A DNA stretch of 64,000 nt, taken from positions 1 through 64,000 of the forward strand of contig CAVXGT010000007.1 in the NCBI GenBank assembly GCA_963761475.1, in the 5' to 3' direction. The position numbers were made by a program, and so were the translations under genes. Under the pieces are notes generated by a model. It was given only the letters and a program-made list of their open reading frames with translations. It was not told the origin of the DNA and did no database searches. Position 1 is the first letter of the stretch. Each line of letters begins with the position of its first letter. The stretch is from Ga0077555 sp963761475. GTDB lineage: Bacteria; Pseudomonadota; Alphaproteobacteria; Rhizobiales; Hyphomicrobiaceae. Below, piece by piece: positions 46,113 through 56,603 of this stretch.

Positions 46113-46550
46113 GACGGCCGCGATCATGCAAAGCGCATGTCCCGTCCACTGGACGATCCTGCCATACTGCAACGAGCGCCGGGGTGGGCGCCCTCATCGG
46201 CGACGGCTTTGCATCGTCGCGCTCTCCGTCGAGAGAAAAGCGCTCGACTTTGCAGTCGGCCATGAGAGCGCCTTCAATGGCTGCCGATATGTCCACTGCA
46301 AGCGGGCCTTCTGGGCCTCCCCGGCCTTACCGGCCGTTCCGCAACCGCCTTCGATAGAAATTGACAGAGCAACGTATTTTTTTTGCGAGCCTGACCTGAC
46401 CACTGTGTTCGCCTTCACAAGCAACGCGCACCTCAACAATGCCGAGACCTATCCTTTGGGCTGGGCTATGCATCCGTGGGTAGTGAGAGGCCAGACAATA
46501 GCTGTCCGCGCAACTGCGTGCCCCTGTAACGGTTTGAAAAGGAGAATGCG
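46113..46550. other. non-coding gap, nothing identified
   Basis: About 440 bases with several overlapping but unconvincing frames. There is an octa-T run near 46377-46384. No recognisable gene. Confidence 0.4.
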
Positions 46551-47362
46551 ATGCCCAGCCTCACCGTAAACGGAACCGAGCTGCACTATAGCGAAGCCGG
46601 CGTCGGTGGTCGAAAGCTGCTGATGGTACACGGTACGCTCGGCGACCAGAGGAGCTTCGCCGCGCAGATGGCCCCCCCGCCACAGCAGGCTTCCATGTGA
46701 TGGCGCTGTCCATGCGCCACTCCTGGCCTGGGAACTGGCCGACGTCTGGCGGAGACTTCCGCATCGACACTCATGTCGCCGACGTGGCTGCTTTCATTGG
46801 CGCGCTTCGAGAGGAGAAGGTGGCGCTACTCGGCCATTCTCGGGGCGGTCATATCGCCCTACGCGTTGCGGAACGGCACCCTTCGCTGCTACGCGCGCTG
46901 ATCCTGGCCGAACCCGGCGGCGAGCTTGACGAGAGCCTAGGTGGCAAGCTTGGCGGGGCTGGCCAAGCCAGCGCCTTCGCAAAGGCTGCAGATTTGGTCG
47001 CGGCGGGTGACGAAGAGGGCGGGCTGAGGATCATCGCCGAGCACACGGGTGGACCCGGTGCCTGGGAGCGGCGCCCGGAAGAGCGCAAGGCAATCAGCCG
47101 CGCAAATGCGCGCACGATGCTTGGACAGCGCGACGAGCAGCGCCGCCCCTATGCGCGTGCGACGGTTGCAACTGTTCGCACGCCGACCTTGTTTCTCTGC
47201 GGCGCCAACACGCGTCCGAATTTCGTAGCGAACGTGGAAGCATTGTCCGGCGCGATCGCGGGCTCGAAGGTGGTGGTGATCCGCGATGCAACGCACGGTC
47301 TCCCCTACGAGAATCCGACGGACTTCAACGCTGCAGTCGTCGACTTCCTGAAGGCCAACTGA
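46551..47362 (+). pseudogene. alpha/beta hydrolase with a frameshift at a C7 run
   Basis: From ATG 46551 (AAAAGGAGAATGCG just before) the frame reads MPSLTVNGTELHYSEAGVGG, then RKLLMVHGTLGDQRSFAAQM. At the run of seven C (46672-46678) the frame is lost. In the next frame the protein goes on: MALSMRHSWPGNWPTSGGDF, the nucleophile elbow LLGHSRGGHIALRVAERHPS, Asp-type LFLCGANTRPNF, and His in RDATHGLPYENP. Changing the run to six or eight C would restore a 270-residue enzyme. Confidence 0.85.
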
Positions 47363-47656
47363 ACACGGGGGGATGTTGTGCGGACGGTTCGACGGAGGCA
47401 GGCTTGCCGATCGTCGGCAAGTGAATATCGCGCCCAAACCGTTCTGCCGCTCCATATATTGCGCTTATGACGTCCGAGCCGGCATAGTCTCGACCTATGC
47501 CCCCTTGGTCGGCGGTCGACGCATCCTCCGCCGCGCGATGCTTGCTACGGAAACAAGCCGTCGATTTGGCGATACCTTGCCGACTCCCGGCGCTGCAATG
47601 TTATGGTCCAGTCCCAGGGCCTGCTCAGGCTCCGCTCATATGGAAGGAACAGGATC

Positions 47657-48757
47657 GTGGCTGACAAGATCAGGGTTGGAATCGTCGGCGCAACGGTAAC
47701 CCCGGGCGGCAGCGGCTGGGGCGCCAACGCCCATGCACCAGCCTTGCAGGCATTGCCGAATTTTGAGCTCAAGGCGGTGTGCACCGCACATGCAGAAACC
47801 GCAAAAGCCTCGGCGGAGAAGTTCGGCGCCGATCTGGCGTTCCACGACATCCATAAGATGGTGGCCCATCCCGATATCGATCTCGTCACGGTCGTCGTCC
47901 GCGTGCCATGGCACAAGGAGTTGGTCATGGCCGCCATCGGTGCGGGGAAGCCGGTCTGCTGCGAATGGCCGCTTGGCGCTCACTTGGCCGAGGCGAAGGA
48001 GATGGCGGACGCCGCAAAGGCCGCCAAGTTGCCAACCCTGGTCGGCCTCCAGGCTCGAAGCGATCCCGCTGTCATGTACGCGCGCGATCTCGTCGCCAAT
48101 GGCGAGATCGGCGACATCGTCTCTGTCAACATGCGGGTCATCGTCGATTCGATTCCCGTGCGCGGCGACGGCCGCATCTGGCAAGGCATTCGGAAGAACG
48201 GCGCCAACCCGATGACCATTCCGGGAGGTCATGCGATCGACGCCATGTGTCATATCCTCGGCGAGTTCTCTGAGGTCAGCGCGCGGGTCACGACGCGGAT
48301 CGAGATGTGGAAGCATGCAGTGACGGGCGACGACTTCCCCGTTGACGCGCCGGACACGGTCTCGGTGGTAGGTGTGCTGCGGAACGGTGCTGAAGTCTCC
48401 TGGCAGGTGGCGAGTGTGCCCCACCACGCAAGCGGAATTCGGATGGAAGTCTACGGCCAGAAGGGTACGCTGGTGTTGACCTCGAAGTCGGTCAACATCG
48501 GACCAAGCCAACTCCAGATCGGCATCGGCAAGGGCGAGATGAAGGCGGTTCACCCACCCGCGAGCTATCGGCTCGCCCCGGGAGACATGCCACAGAGCCC
48601 GGCGGTCAACGTCGCCCAGGCCTACGCCCGCTACGCCGTGGCGATGGGGTCGGGTGTATCGCCGGCGCCCGACTTCGATCACGCCGTCGTCCGCCACGCG
48701 TTGATTGACGCGCTAGAGCGATCGCATGCAGAGGGCAGGGTCATCAAACTGGGCTAG
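47657..48757 (+). CDS. Gfo/Idh/MocA-family oxidoreductase
   Basis: The 366-residue product has an N-terminal Rossmann domain (RVGIVGATVTPGGSGWGANA, then AEKFGADLAFHDIHKMVAHP, VRVPWHKELVMAAIGAGKPV) with the EWP variant of the family EKP motif (CCEWPLGAHLAEAKEMADAA). The C-terminal alpha/beta domain includes GGHAIDAMCHILGEFSEVSA. GTG 47657 is chosen for its GGAAGGAACAGG site. It probably oxidises a sugar or an imine/alcohol with NAD(P). It is on the same strand as the hydrolase and aldolase, but gaps of about 300 bp separate them. Confidence 0.9.
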   Translation: MADKIRVGIVGATVTPGGSGWGANAHAPALQALPNFELKAVCTAHAETAKASAEKFGADLAFHDIHKMVAHPDIDLVTVVVRVPWHKELVMAAIGAGKPVCCEWPLGAHLAEAKEMADAAKAAKLPTLVGLQARSDPAVMYARDLVANGEIGDIVSVNMRVIVDSIPVRGDGRIWQGIRKNGANPMTIPGGHAIDAMCHILGEFSEVSARVTTRIEMWKHAVTGDDFPVDAPDTVSVVGVLRNGAEVSWQVASVPHHASGIRMEVYGQKGTLVLTSKSVNIGPSQLQIGIGKGEMKAVHPPASYRLAPGDMPQSPAVNVAQAYARYAVAMGSGVSPAPDFDHAVVRHALIDALERSHAEGRVIKLG

Positions 48758-48776
48758 CCAGAGGGCAGCGGGGCCC

Positions 48777-48806
48777 GGCCACAAGGTCTCGCGAAGCCTC
48801 GTGGCC
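48777..48806 (+). terminator. hairpin downstream of the Gfo/Idh/MocA gene
   Basis: GGCCACAAGG and CCTCGTGGCC form a 10-bp stem with one mismatch, 20 bases after the stop. ATTAATTTTC follows about 10 bases later. The rest of 48758-49107 shows no gene. Confidence 0.45.
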
Positions 48807-49107
48807 CCCGCAAGATTAATTTTCACTTCAGGGAGCGTCGCGTAGCGGAGAGGGCCCACGAGGGAACTGGACCCGAGGCGCCCGTGTGCAAGTTCGTGTC
48901 AAGGAAGTCGCGGAAGGGTGCGCATTAAGCGTCGATTGCCGGAGCGTTGATGTACCTGACAAGAGTTCATCCACGTGCGGGCAGCACCAGAGCCGCGGCC
49001 TCCAGGCAGCAGCAAACTGCAGGTTCGCCATCACCATTGCGCACGGCTGATTATTGGACCACCTTTGCGCAGCATGTCTCAACCCGTCCATCTGAGGAAA
49101 CGTCTCC

Positions 49108-49938
49108 ATGCGCCACAATCGCTTGCGCGCTCTACTCGATGCGAACCAGCCGTCGATCGGAACGCATCTGCTGTCCACTTGGCCTACTCTGGTGGAGCTG
49201 GTCGGCGACGCTGACAACTACGACTACGTGGAATTCACCGCCGAGTACTCGCCATTCACGATGCACGACCTGGATAACTTGGGCCGCGCTCTCGAGCTGA
49301 AAAACCTCGGCGGTATGATCAAAGTCGAGCAGACGCAATTCACGCATCAAGCCATGCGGGCGATCGGCTCAGGATTTCAGAGCATCCTGTTCGCCGATAT
49401 TCGCACCGTGGCCGACGCCGAATCCTGTGTCGCAGCCGTGCGCGCGGAAACACCTGGAACCGGCGGGCGTCTCGGCGTCGGCATGCGGCGCGACGTCGGC
49501 ACGGTTCTCGAAGGTGGCTCGCCTGCCTACGTCGAAGCGCTCAATGGCGTGGTGATCGCAATCATGGTCGAGAAGCGAGAGTGCGTCGAAGACCTCGATG
49601 CGATCCTGGCGGTCAAGGGCATCGACATGGTGCAGTTTGGAGCCTCGGATTATTCCATGAGTATGGGTCTTACTGGTCAGCGGAACCATCCCGATATCAA
49701 GCGGGCGGAACGCAAGACCATCGAGACGGCACTGAAGATGGGCCTTCATCCTCGCGTGGAGCTCGCCGACATAAAACAGGCAGCGCCTTATCTCGAAATG
49801 GGCGTGAAGCACTTCTGCATCGGCTGGGACGTCCGGATTCTTCATGAGTGGTGGCGCGTCAACGGCGAGGGCATGCGAAGCATGCTGACGGGCGCCAAGC
49901 CGGCCGCCGCCGAGAAGAAGGGTGCGGGCACGTATTGA
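49108..49938 (+). CDS. HpcH/HpaI aldolase/citrate lyase family protein
   Basis: The 276-residue product has a TIM-barrel class II aldolase pattern: IGTHLLSTWPTLVELVGDAD, YDYVEFTAEYSPFTMHDLDN, GSGFQSILFADIRTVADAES, VVIAIMVEKRECVEDLDAIL and VQFGASDYSMSMGLTGQRNH. GAGGAAACGTCTCC precedes ATG. The family cleaves hydroxy-oxo-acids to pyruvate and an aldehyde. In this cluster it would be a lower-pathway step. The expected catalytic Arg and metal-binding Glu/Asp are plausible (VEKRE, GASDYS). Confidence 0.88.
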   Translation: MRHNRLRALLDANQPSIGTHLLSTWPTLVELVGDADNYDYVEFTAEYSPFTMHDLDNLGRALELKNLGGMIKVEQTQFTHQAMRAIGSGFQSILFADIRTVADAESCVAAVRAETPGTGGRLGVGMRRDVGTVLEGGSPAYVEALNGVVIAIMVEKRECVEDLDAILAVKGIDMVQFGASDYSMSMGLTGQRNHPDIKRAERKTIETALKMGLHPRVELADIKQAAPYLEMGVKHFCIGWDVRILHEWWRVNGEGMRSMLTGAKPAAAEKKGAGTY

Positions 49939-50093
49939 GGTCCCAGAAACGGGGACAAGTTCAATGGAGCATCGGGCCTCCTCCCAAATCTGGAGGACTG
50001 AGCTCAACTGGTACTCCGCAAGGTCGGCGAGGCGCGGATGGCAGGAAGCGCTTGGCGCAAGCTAAAAACAGGCGAATGGCTGCATGCTCTGCA

Positions 50094-50954
50094 TCATTCG
50101 CCGCGCTGCACGGAACGGATCACGTAGCCTCCGGACCGTTCGTCCGCCTCCAGGTCCACGACGCCACGGTCTTCTGCCTCTTCCAACAGGTCGCTGAATG
50201 ACCGAAAGCCGTAGAAGTTCTCGTTGAATCCTGGATGCCGACGTTTCAACGTCTGTTTGACCATCGACCCCCACACGCGGTCGACGCCTTCGGCGAAGAG
50301 CGCCTCCGCCGTCTCCAGGACAAGATCGATGGCCTCGTCCCGCCGGTCCGCTTCCTTGCTGACGTATTCGCCAACCGAGGCCTTGCCGGACGGTGCCGCT
50401 GTTTTGGCAGGCTTGTCGTCCGTTGCTACCTTCTTCTTTGCTGGGCGCTGACTGCGAGATTTCGTCGTTGTGCTGGCGCGCACGAGATCGTCGTAGAAGA
50501 TGAACTCATCACAATTGTTCATCAGCAGATCCGAAGTGCTGTTCTTCACGCCGACCCCGATCACGGTCTTGGCGTTCTCGCGCAACTTGCTGACAAGTGG
50601 TGAAAAGTCAGAATCGCCGCTGATGATCACAAAAGTGTCGATGTGGTCCTTCGTGTAGCAAAGGTCGAGCGCGTCGACCACCATGCGAATATCGGCGGAG
50701 TTCTTGCCAGACTGCCGCGTGTGCGGGATCTCGATGAGCTCAAAGGCAGCATCGTGCATGGCGGCCTTGAACTCCTGGTATCGTTCCCAGTCGCAATAGG
50801 CCTTCTTAACGACGATGCTGCCTTTTAGCAGCAATCGCTCGAGCACCAGCTTCATATCGAACTTCGGGATCTTGGCATCGCGCACACCGAGCGCGACGTT
50901 CTCGAAATCGCAAAACAGAGCCATGTGGAAGTTGAGGTCGGTGCTCGCCATCAC
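50094..50954 (-). CDS. NYN-domain protein with C-terminal OST-HTH/LOTUS domain
   Basis: The 286-residue product has a NYN (PIN-like) nuclease domain at residues about 10-150: MALFCDFENVALGVRDAKIP, KNSADIRMVVDALDLCYTKD and TFVIISGDSDFSPLVSKLRE, with the conserved acidic residues. A basic linker follows, then a C-terminal winged OST-HTH/LOTUS domain (GVDRVWGSMVKQTLKRRHPG, FNENFYGFRSFSDLLEEAED). This arrangement is typical of bacterial LabA/DUF88-type proteins thought to act on RNA. It stands alone here. Confidence 0.9.
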   Translation of the reverse strand: MMASTDLNFHMALFCDFENVALGVRDAKIPKFDMKLVLERLLLKGSIVVKKAYCDWERYQEFKAAMHDAAFELIEIPHTRQSGKNSADIRMVVDALDLCYTKDHIDTFVIISGDSDFSPLVSKLRENAKTVIGVGVKNSTSDLLMNNCDEFIFYDDLVRASTTTKSRSQRPAKKKVATDDKPAKTAAPSGKASVGEYVSKEADRRDEAIDLVLETAEALFAEGVDRVWGSMVKQTLKRRHPGFNENFYGFRSFSDLLEEAEDRGVVDLEADERSGGYVIRSVQRGE

Positions 50955-51416
50955 GATGCCTTCACTGCTGCCGCCGCCCCGGGGACGGGAACGTTATTCT
51001 GTGCCAATGACATGGGCGACACAAATTCAGGAACTCTTCTATGTAATCAATGTCGCACGTCCAGCCACGATTGGCACAAGGCCAATCGCCTCAGTCGACC
51101 GCATCGCGCTTGCCATTGCAGGGATTGCGATGTCGCGAATGCTGAACAGTTCGGATTGCCGTGAAATCGCGTGAGCGACCACCACGGATGCCAAGTCAGG
51201 GCCTTCGGTGGCATGACCGCCCCCGTCCTCCTGGACAACGTTGTGGGCGTTGCGTCGTGTGCAACCACCCATCTCACCGGGAGTGCCGCAATTGTCGTGG
51301 CCCTTGGAATGGGGACGTGGCCTGCTCTCAGTTCAGACCACCGCGCAACCATGTTTCCCGTAAAGTCAGCTTGCGTCGTGGTGCAGGCCGGCGCTCGCAG
51401 GTCCGCCGTCCGCAAG
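50955..51416. other. gap with a weak cysteine-rich frame
   Basis: No convincing gene. A plus-strand frame at about 51010-51164 reads CNQCRTSSHDWHKANRLSRP, then HRACHCRDCD, which looks like a zinc-ribbon relic. A similar Cys-rich reading (CGRCVVCNHPSHRECRNCRG) occurs in another frame near 51240. Confidence 0.3.
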
Positions 51417-51692
51417 CTAGCGTGCGGACCTTCGCAGAATCTCCATCAGCTCTGCAATCTTCTGGCGTTGATCGGCCGCATCTCCACTGGCGATGGCATG
51501 CTCGACGCAGTGGGCAACGTGCTCGCGAAGGATGTCCTCTTCGACGCGCCTCAACGCTGCCCTGACGGCCGAGATCTGCGTGATGATGTCGATGCAGTAG
51601 CGATCCTCCTCGACCATGCGAGAAAGCCCGCGCACCTGCCCCTCGATGCGGCTCAAGCGATTGAGCCGTGATGGTTTCGCTTCGCTTTTCAT
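51417..51692 (-). CDS. csoR: CsoR-family copper-responsive repressor
   Basis: The 91-residue all-helical protein (DUF156) has the copper-binding set: Cys in DRYCIDIITQ, and His and Cys in REHVAHCVEHA. The arrangement C-x24ish-HxxxC matches CsoR rather than the nickel RcnR pattern. Start ATG 51690-51692. It is read divergently from the copper ATPase gene across a region with two operator-like dyads, so it most likely represses both until copper binds. Confidence 0.9.
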   Translation of the reverse strand: MKSEAKPSRLNRLSRIEGQVRGLSRMVEEDRYCIDIITQISAVRAALRRVEEDILREHVAHCVEHAIASGDAADQRQKIAELMEILRRSAR

Positions 51693-51698
51693 TCTTGA

Positions 51699-51747
51699 CC
51701 AATACCTAGTGGGGGTATAGGTGTCAAGGGATACCCTAGCGGGGTAT
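51699..51747. promoter_or_regulatory. csoR promoter and two CsoR-type operators
   Basis: Two pseudo-palindromes, ATACCTAGTGGGGGTAT (51702-51718) and ATACCCTAGCGGGGTAT (51731-51747), have the TACC-N-GGTA with central G run known for CsoR sites. On the minus strand TTGACA (51727-51722) and TATTGG (51704-51699) are 17 bp apart and flank operator 1, so the repressor would cover its own promoter. The copA start lies 43 bp beyond operator 2. Confidence 0.8.
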
Positions 51748-51790
51748 GGCAGCGAGCGGTGCTCGAATCCAACCGAAGCAGGAGGGCCAG

Positions 51791-54301
<2,511 letters not shown>

Positions 54302-54303
54302 TC

Positions 54304-54762
54304 ATGGATTGGTTGCAGGCCATTCGACGCTATCTTGCCGCTTCTATGGTCCTGCACACTATATGGGAGGTGGCTCAACTGCCGCTCTATACAATTTGGG
54401 CGGAGAGTGCGTCTAGGCAGGCGTTCGCGGTCATCCATTGCACTCTTGGTGACCTCATGATTGCCGCGCTCGCCCTCATTGTGTCGCTCACAATTGCGGG
54501 GCGCCATCAATGGCCGCATGCGTCCCTGCAGGCGACTTTCATCGTCCTGCTCGTCCTCGGCTTGGGCTACACGATCTACAGCGAATGGATCAATGTGAGC
54601 GTGCGAGGGAGCTGGGCCTATTCTCCCTCGATGCCAACGGTGCCGTGGTTAGGCACCGGGCTTTCTCCATTGTTGCAATGGTTGGCGGTCCCTATCCTTG
54701 CACTGCGCATCGCAGTGAGGCGCTGGCCATGGCGGTCCCCCTTGGGCCGGCAATCGGAATGA
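54304..54762 (+). CDS. four-helix membrane protein of the copper module
   Basis: The 152-residue product starts 2 bases after copA, so it is in the same operon. Four hydrophobic segments are visible (YLAASMVLHTIWEVAQLPLY, LGDLMIAALALIVSLTIAG, TFIVLLVLGLGYTIYSEWIN, LLQWLAVPILALRIAVRRW). Such small membrane genes often accompany copA in this group. A metal role is inferred from position only. Confidence 0.75.
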   Translation: MDWLQAIRRYLAASMVLHTIWEVAQLPLYTIWAESASRQAFAVIHCTLGDLMIAALALIVSLTIAGRHQWPHASLQATFIVLLVLGLGYTIYSEWINVSVRGSWAYSPSMPTVPWLGTGLSPLLQWLAVPILALRIAVRRWPWRSPLGRQSE

Positions 54763-54842
54763 GGCAGCTGAGAAGTTTCGGCCATGATCGATCGTCGTCA
54801 CTTTCTCCTTCGCTCGGACTGAACTGCCTGCCATCTGCGACG

Positions 54843-54962
54843 TTGGTCCGAGTGATCACGCAATTCTCCGATAACGTCGATCCCGATCGGCCCTGCATGT
54901 ATCACTGTCGCAACCTCGAGCACGAGGACGCAGGTATGATGGGTGAGTTGGCGGAAACGTGA
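54843..54962 (+). pseudogene. multicopper oxidase C-terminal scrap
   Basis: LVRVITQFSDNVDPDRPCMY, then HCRNLEHEDAGMMGELAET matches the last copper-binding segment of multicopper oxidases, which normally reads HCH-LEHED-GMM. The middle His is Arg here. Nothing upstream of this fragment belongs to the gene. It is a relic of a former copper oxidase next to copA. Confidence 0.65.
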
Positions 54963-55117
54963 AAGTCGAGCGTCCTGCCACCTCTTTCAGGTCATGGTCC
55001 AGCCAACACGGGTTTGGCGCACGAAATCTGTGTTGTCTGCCGCGCTGCCAAAATCAGGCCCGAACTGTCTCGATGTAACCCGACGGAATGGCGACTGGGC
55101 GCATCGTCGAGGACGCA

Positions 55118-56338
55118 TCAACGCTTCAAAAGTGTTTCGGCCGCATCCGCAAAAACGCGACACCCGAGCACGATGTCATCGTCCGAGGTGTTCTCGGTCC
55201 AATGGTGCGAAATGCCGCCAATGCTTGGCACGAACAGCATCCCGGTTGGCAGATGGCGGGCGAGGTTCTGGGCATCGTGACCGGCTCCGCTCGGCATCTT
55301 GATTGCGCGTGACGGGGCCCTTTTCTCGGCCGCCTCAGCAAGCGCCTGCTGAATGGCCGGCGCCATCACGGCCGGTACGCTGCGACTGATCACCTCGAGC
55401 CGCGCGGAGCAGGGTCCCACGCGATCTGCCTCCGCCACCAGCTCCTCCAGCCGCGTCTGCATCCTCTCCAGAATGCCCGGATCGGCATCGCGCAACTGGA
55501 ACAGCATTTCGGCACGGCCAGGCACAATGCTGGGCGCACCCGGCTCGAGAGTGATCCGGCCTGTGGTCCATACGCTCGCGGCCCCCGCGACTTTCGGAAA
55601 CTCGGCGGCAATGGTCTGGCAGAAGTGGGTGAGCGCCACGCCGGCATCGCGGCGGATGGCCATACGCGTCGTCCCCGCATGGTTCTGGGTTCCCTCGAAT
55701 ACGATGCGGTATTGCCAGATGGCGACGATGCTCGTCACGATTCCGAGCGACAACCCTTGGCTTTCGAGCCAGTCGCCCTGCTCGATGTGCGCTTCGAGGA
55801 AGGCGCAATAGCGCGATGTGTCGATCAAGGTGCGAGACTTTCCGGCCAAACCGGCCTGGGCCAGCATCTCGCGCAGCGGCGTTCCGTGTGTGCGATCGCG
55901 GGCCCCATCAATGGCAGCCTCTGTCAATTCTCCGAGAAACGAGTAGCTGCCGAGGAAATTGCCGAAGTGCCCTTCCTCGTCGGCGAATGCAGCGACATCG
56001 ACGCCGCCTTGCGAGTCTCCGCATTGCGCGATCGCCCGGGCAGTCTCCAGCGCGTAGATCACGCCGAGCGCGCCGTCCAACCAGCCCGCATGATTTTGGC
56101 TTTCGATGTGCGAGCCTGCCAGTACATGCGGCCCTGTCCCTGGCGCACGACCGACCACATTGGCGATGCCATCGATCTCGGCCGTGTGGCCCGCGGCTTC
56201 GAGTTTGCCAACCAGCCAGTGTCGCGCGGTCATGTCGTCGACTGACAGCGTAGGGCGATGCACCCCGGTCTTGTAGCGGCCGATGTCACGCAACTCGTAG
56301 AGGTCGCTCAATAGGCGCTCGGCGTTGATTTCTACCAT
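55118..56338 (-). CDS. M20-family amidase/hydantoinase-carbamoylase
   Basis: The 406-residue product has the M20 metal motifs GSHIESQNHAGWLDGALGV, AFADEEGHFG, HIEQGDWLESQGLSLGIVTS and the C-terminal PSGAGHDAQN and GGISHHWTEN. The pattern is that of N-carbamoyl-L-amino-acid hydrolase and related amidases (di-zinc or di-manganese). Start ATG 56336-56338 after AGGAGCGAACGACG. It is divergent from the adjacent peptide-type ABC importer, so the transported compound is probably hydrolysed by this enzyme. Confidence 0.92.
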   Translation of the reverse strand: MVEINAERLLSDLYELRDIGRYKTGVHRPTLSVDDMTARHWLVGKLEAAGHTAEIDGIANVVGRAPGTGPHVLAGSHIESQNHAGWLDGALGVIYALETARAIAQCGDSQGGVDVAAFADEEGHFGNFLGSYSFLGELTEAAIDGARDRTHGTPLREMLAQAGLAGKSRTLIDTSRYCAFLEAHIEQGDWLESQGLSLGIVTSIVAIWQYRIVFEGTQNHAGTTRMAIRRDAGVALTHFCQTIAAEFPKVAGAASVWTTGRITLEPGAPSIVPGRAEMLFQLRDADPGILERMQTRLEELVAEADRVGPCSARLEVISRSVPAVMAPAIQQALAEAAEKRAPSRAIKMPSGAGHDAQNLARHLPTGMLFVPSIGGISHHWTENTSDDDIVLGCRVFADAAETLLKR

Positions 56339-56603
56339 CGTCGTTCGCTCCTGCGAGATGCCGCTTTGTGGCGCGGTCTGTCCTGTTTGAATTTGAAAAA
56401 TACGTGTGAAATCCGCGCCGTGCATGCCAGGAGAATAGGCAGGTGCGGCGCATTTTTGCCGGAACTTCGATCACATCATTTCGCAATTGCGAGATACGTT
56501 TCATGGCGTGCAAGCGCTCGGGTTTGATCCAACGAGCAGCCTGTGCCTCGCGCCTGACGACAGCAGCCGGCTATCGGCTAGCGAAAAGGGAGATCTGCGT
56601 TCG

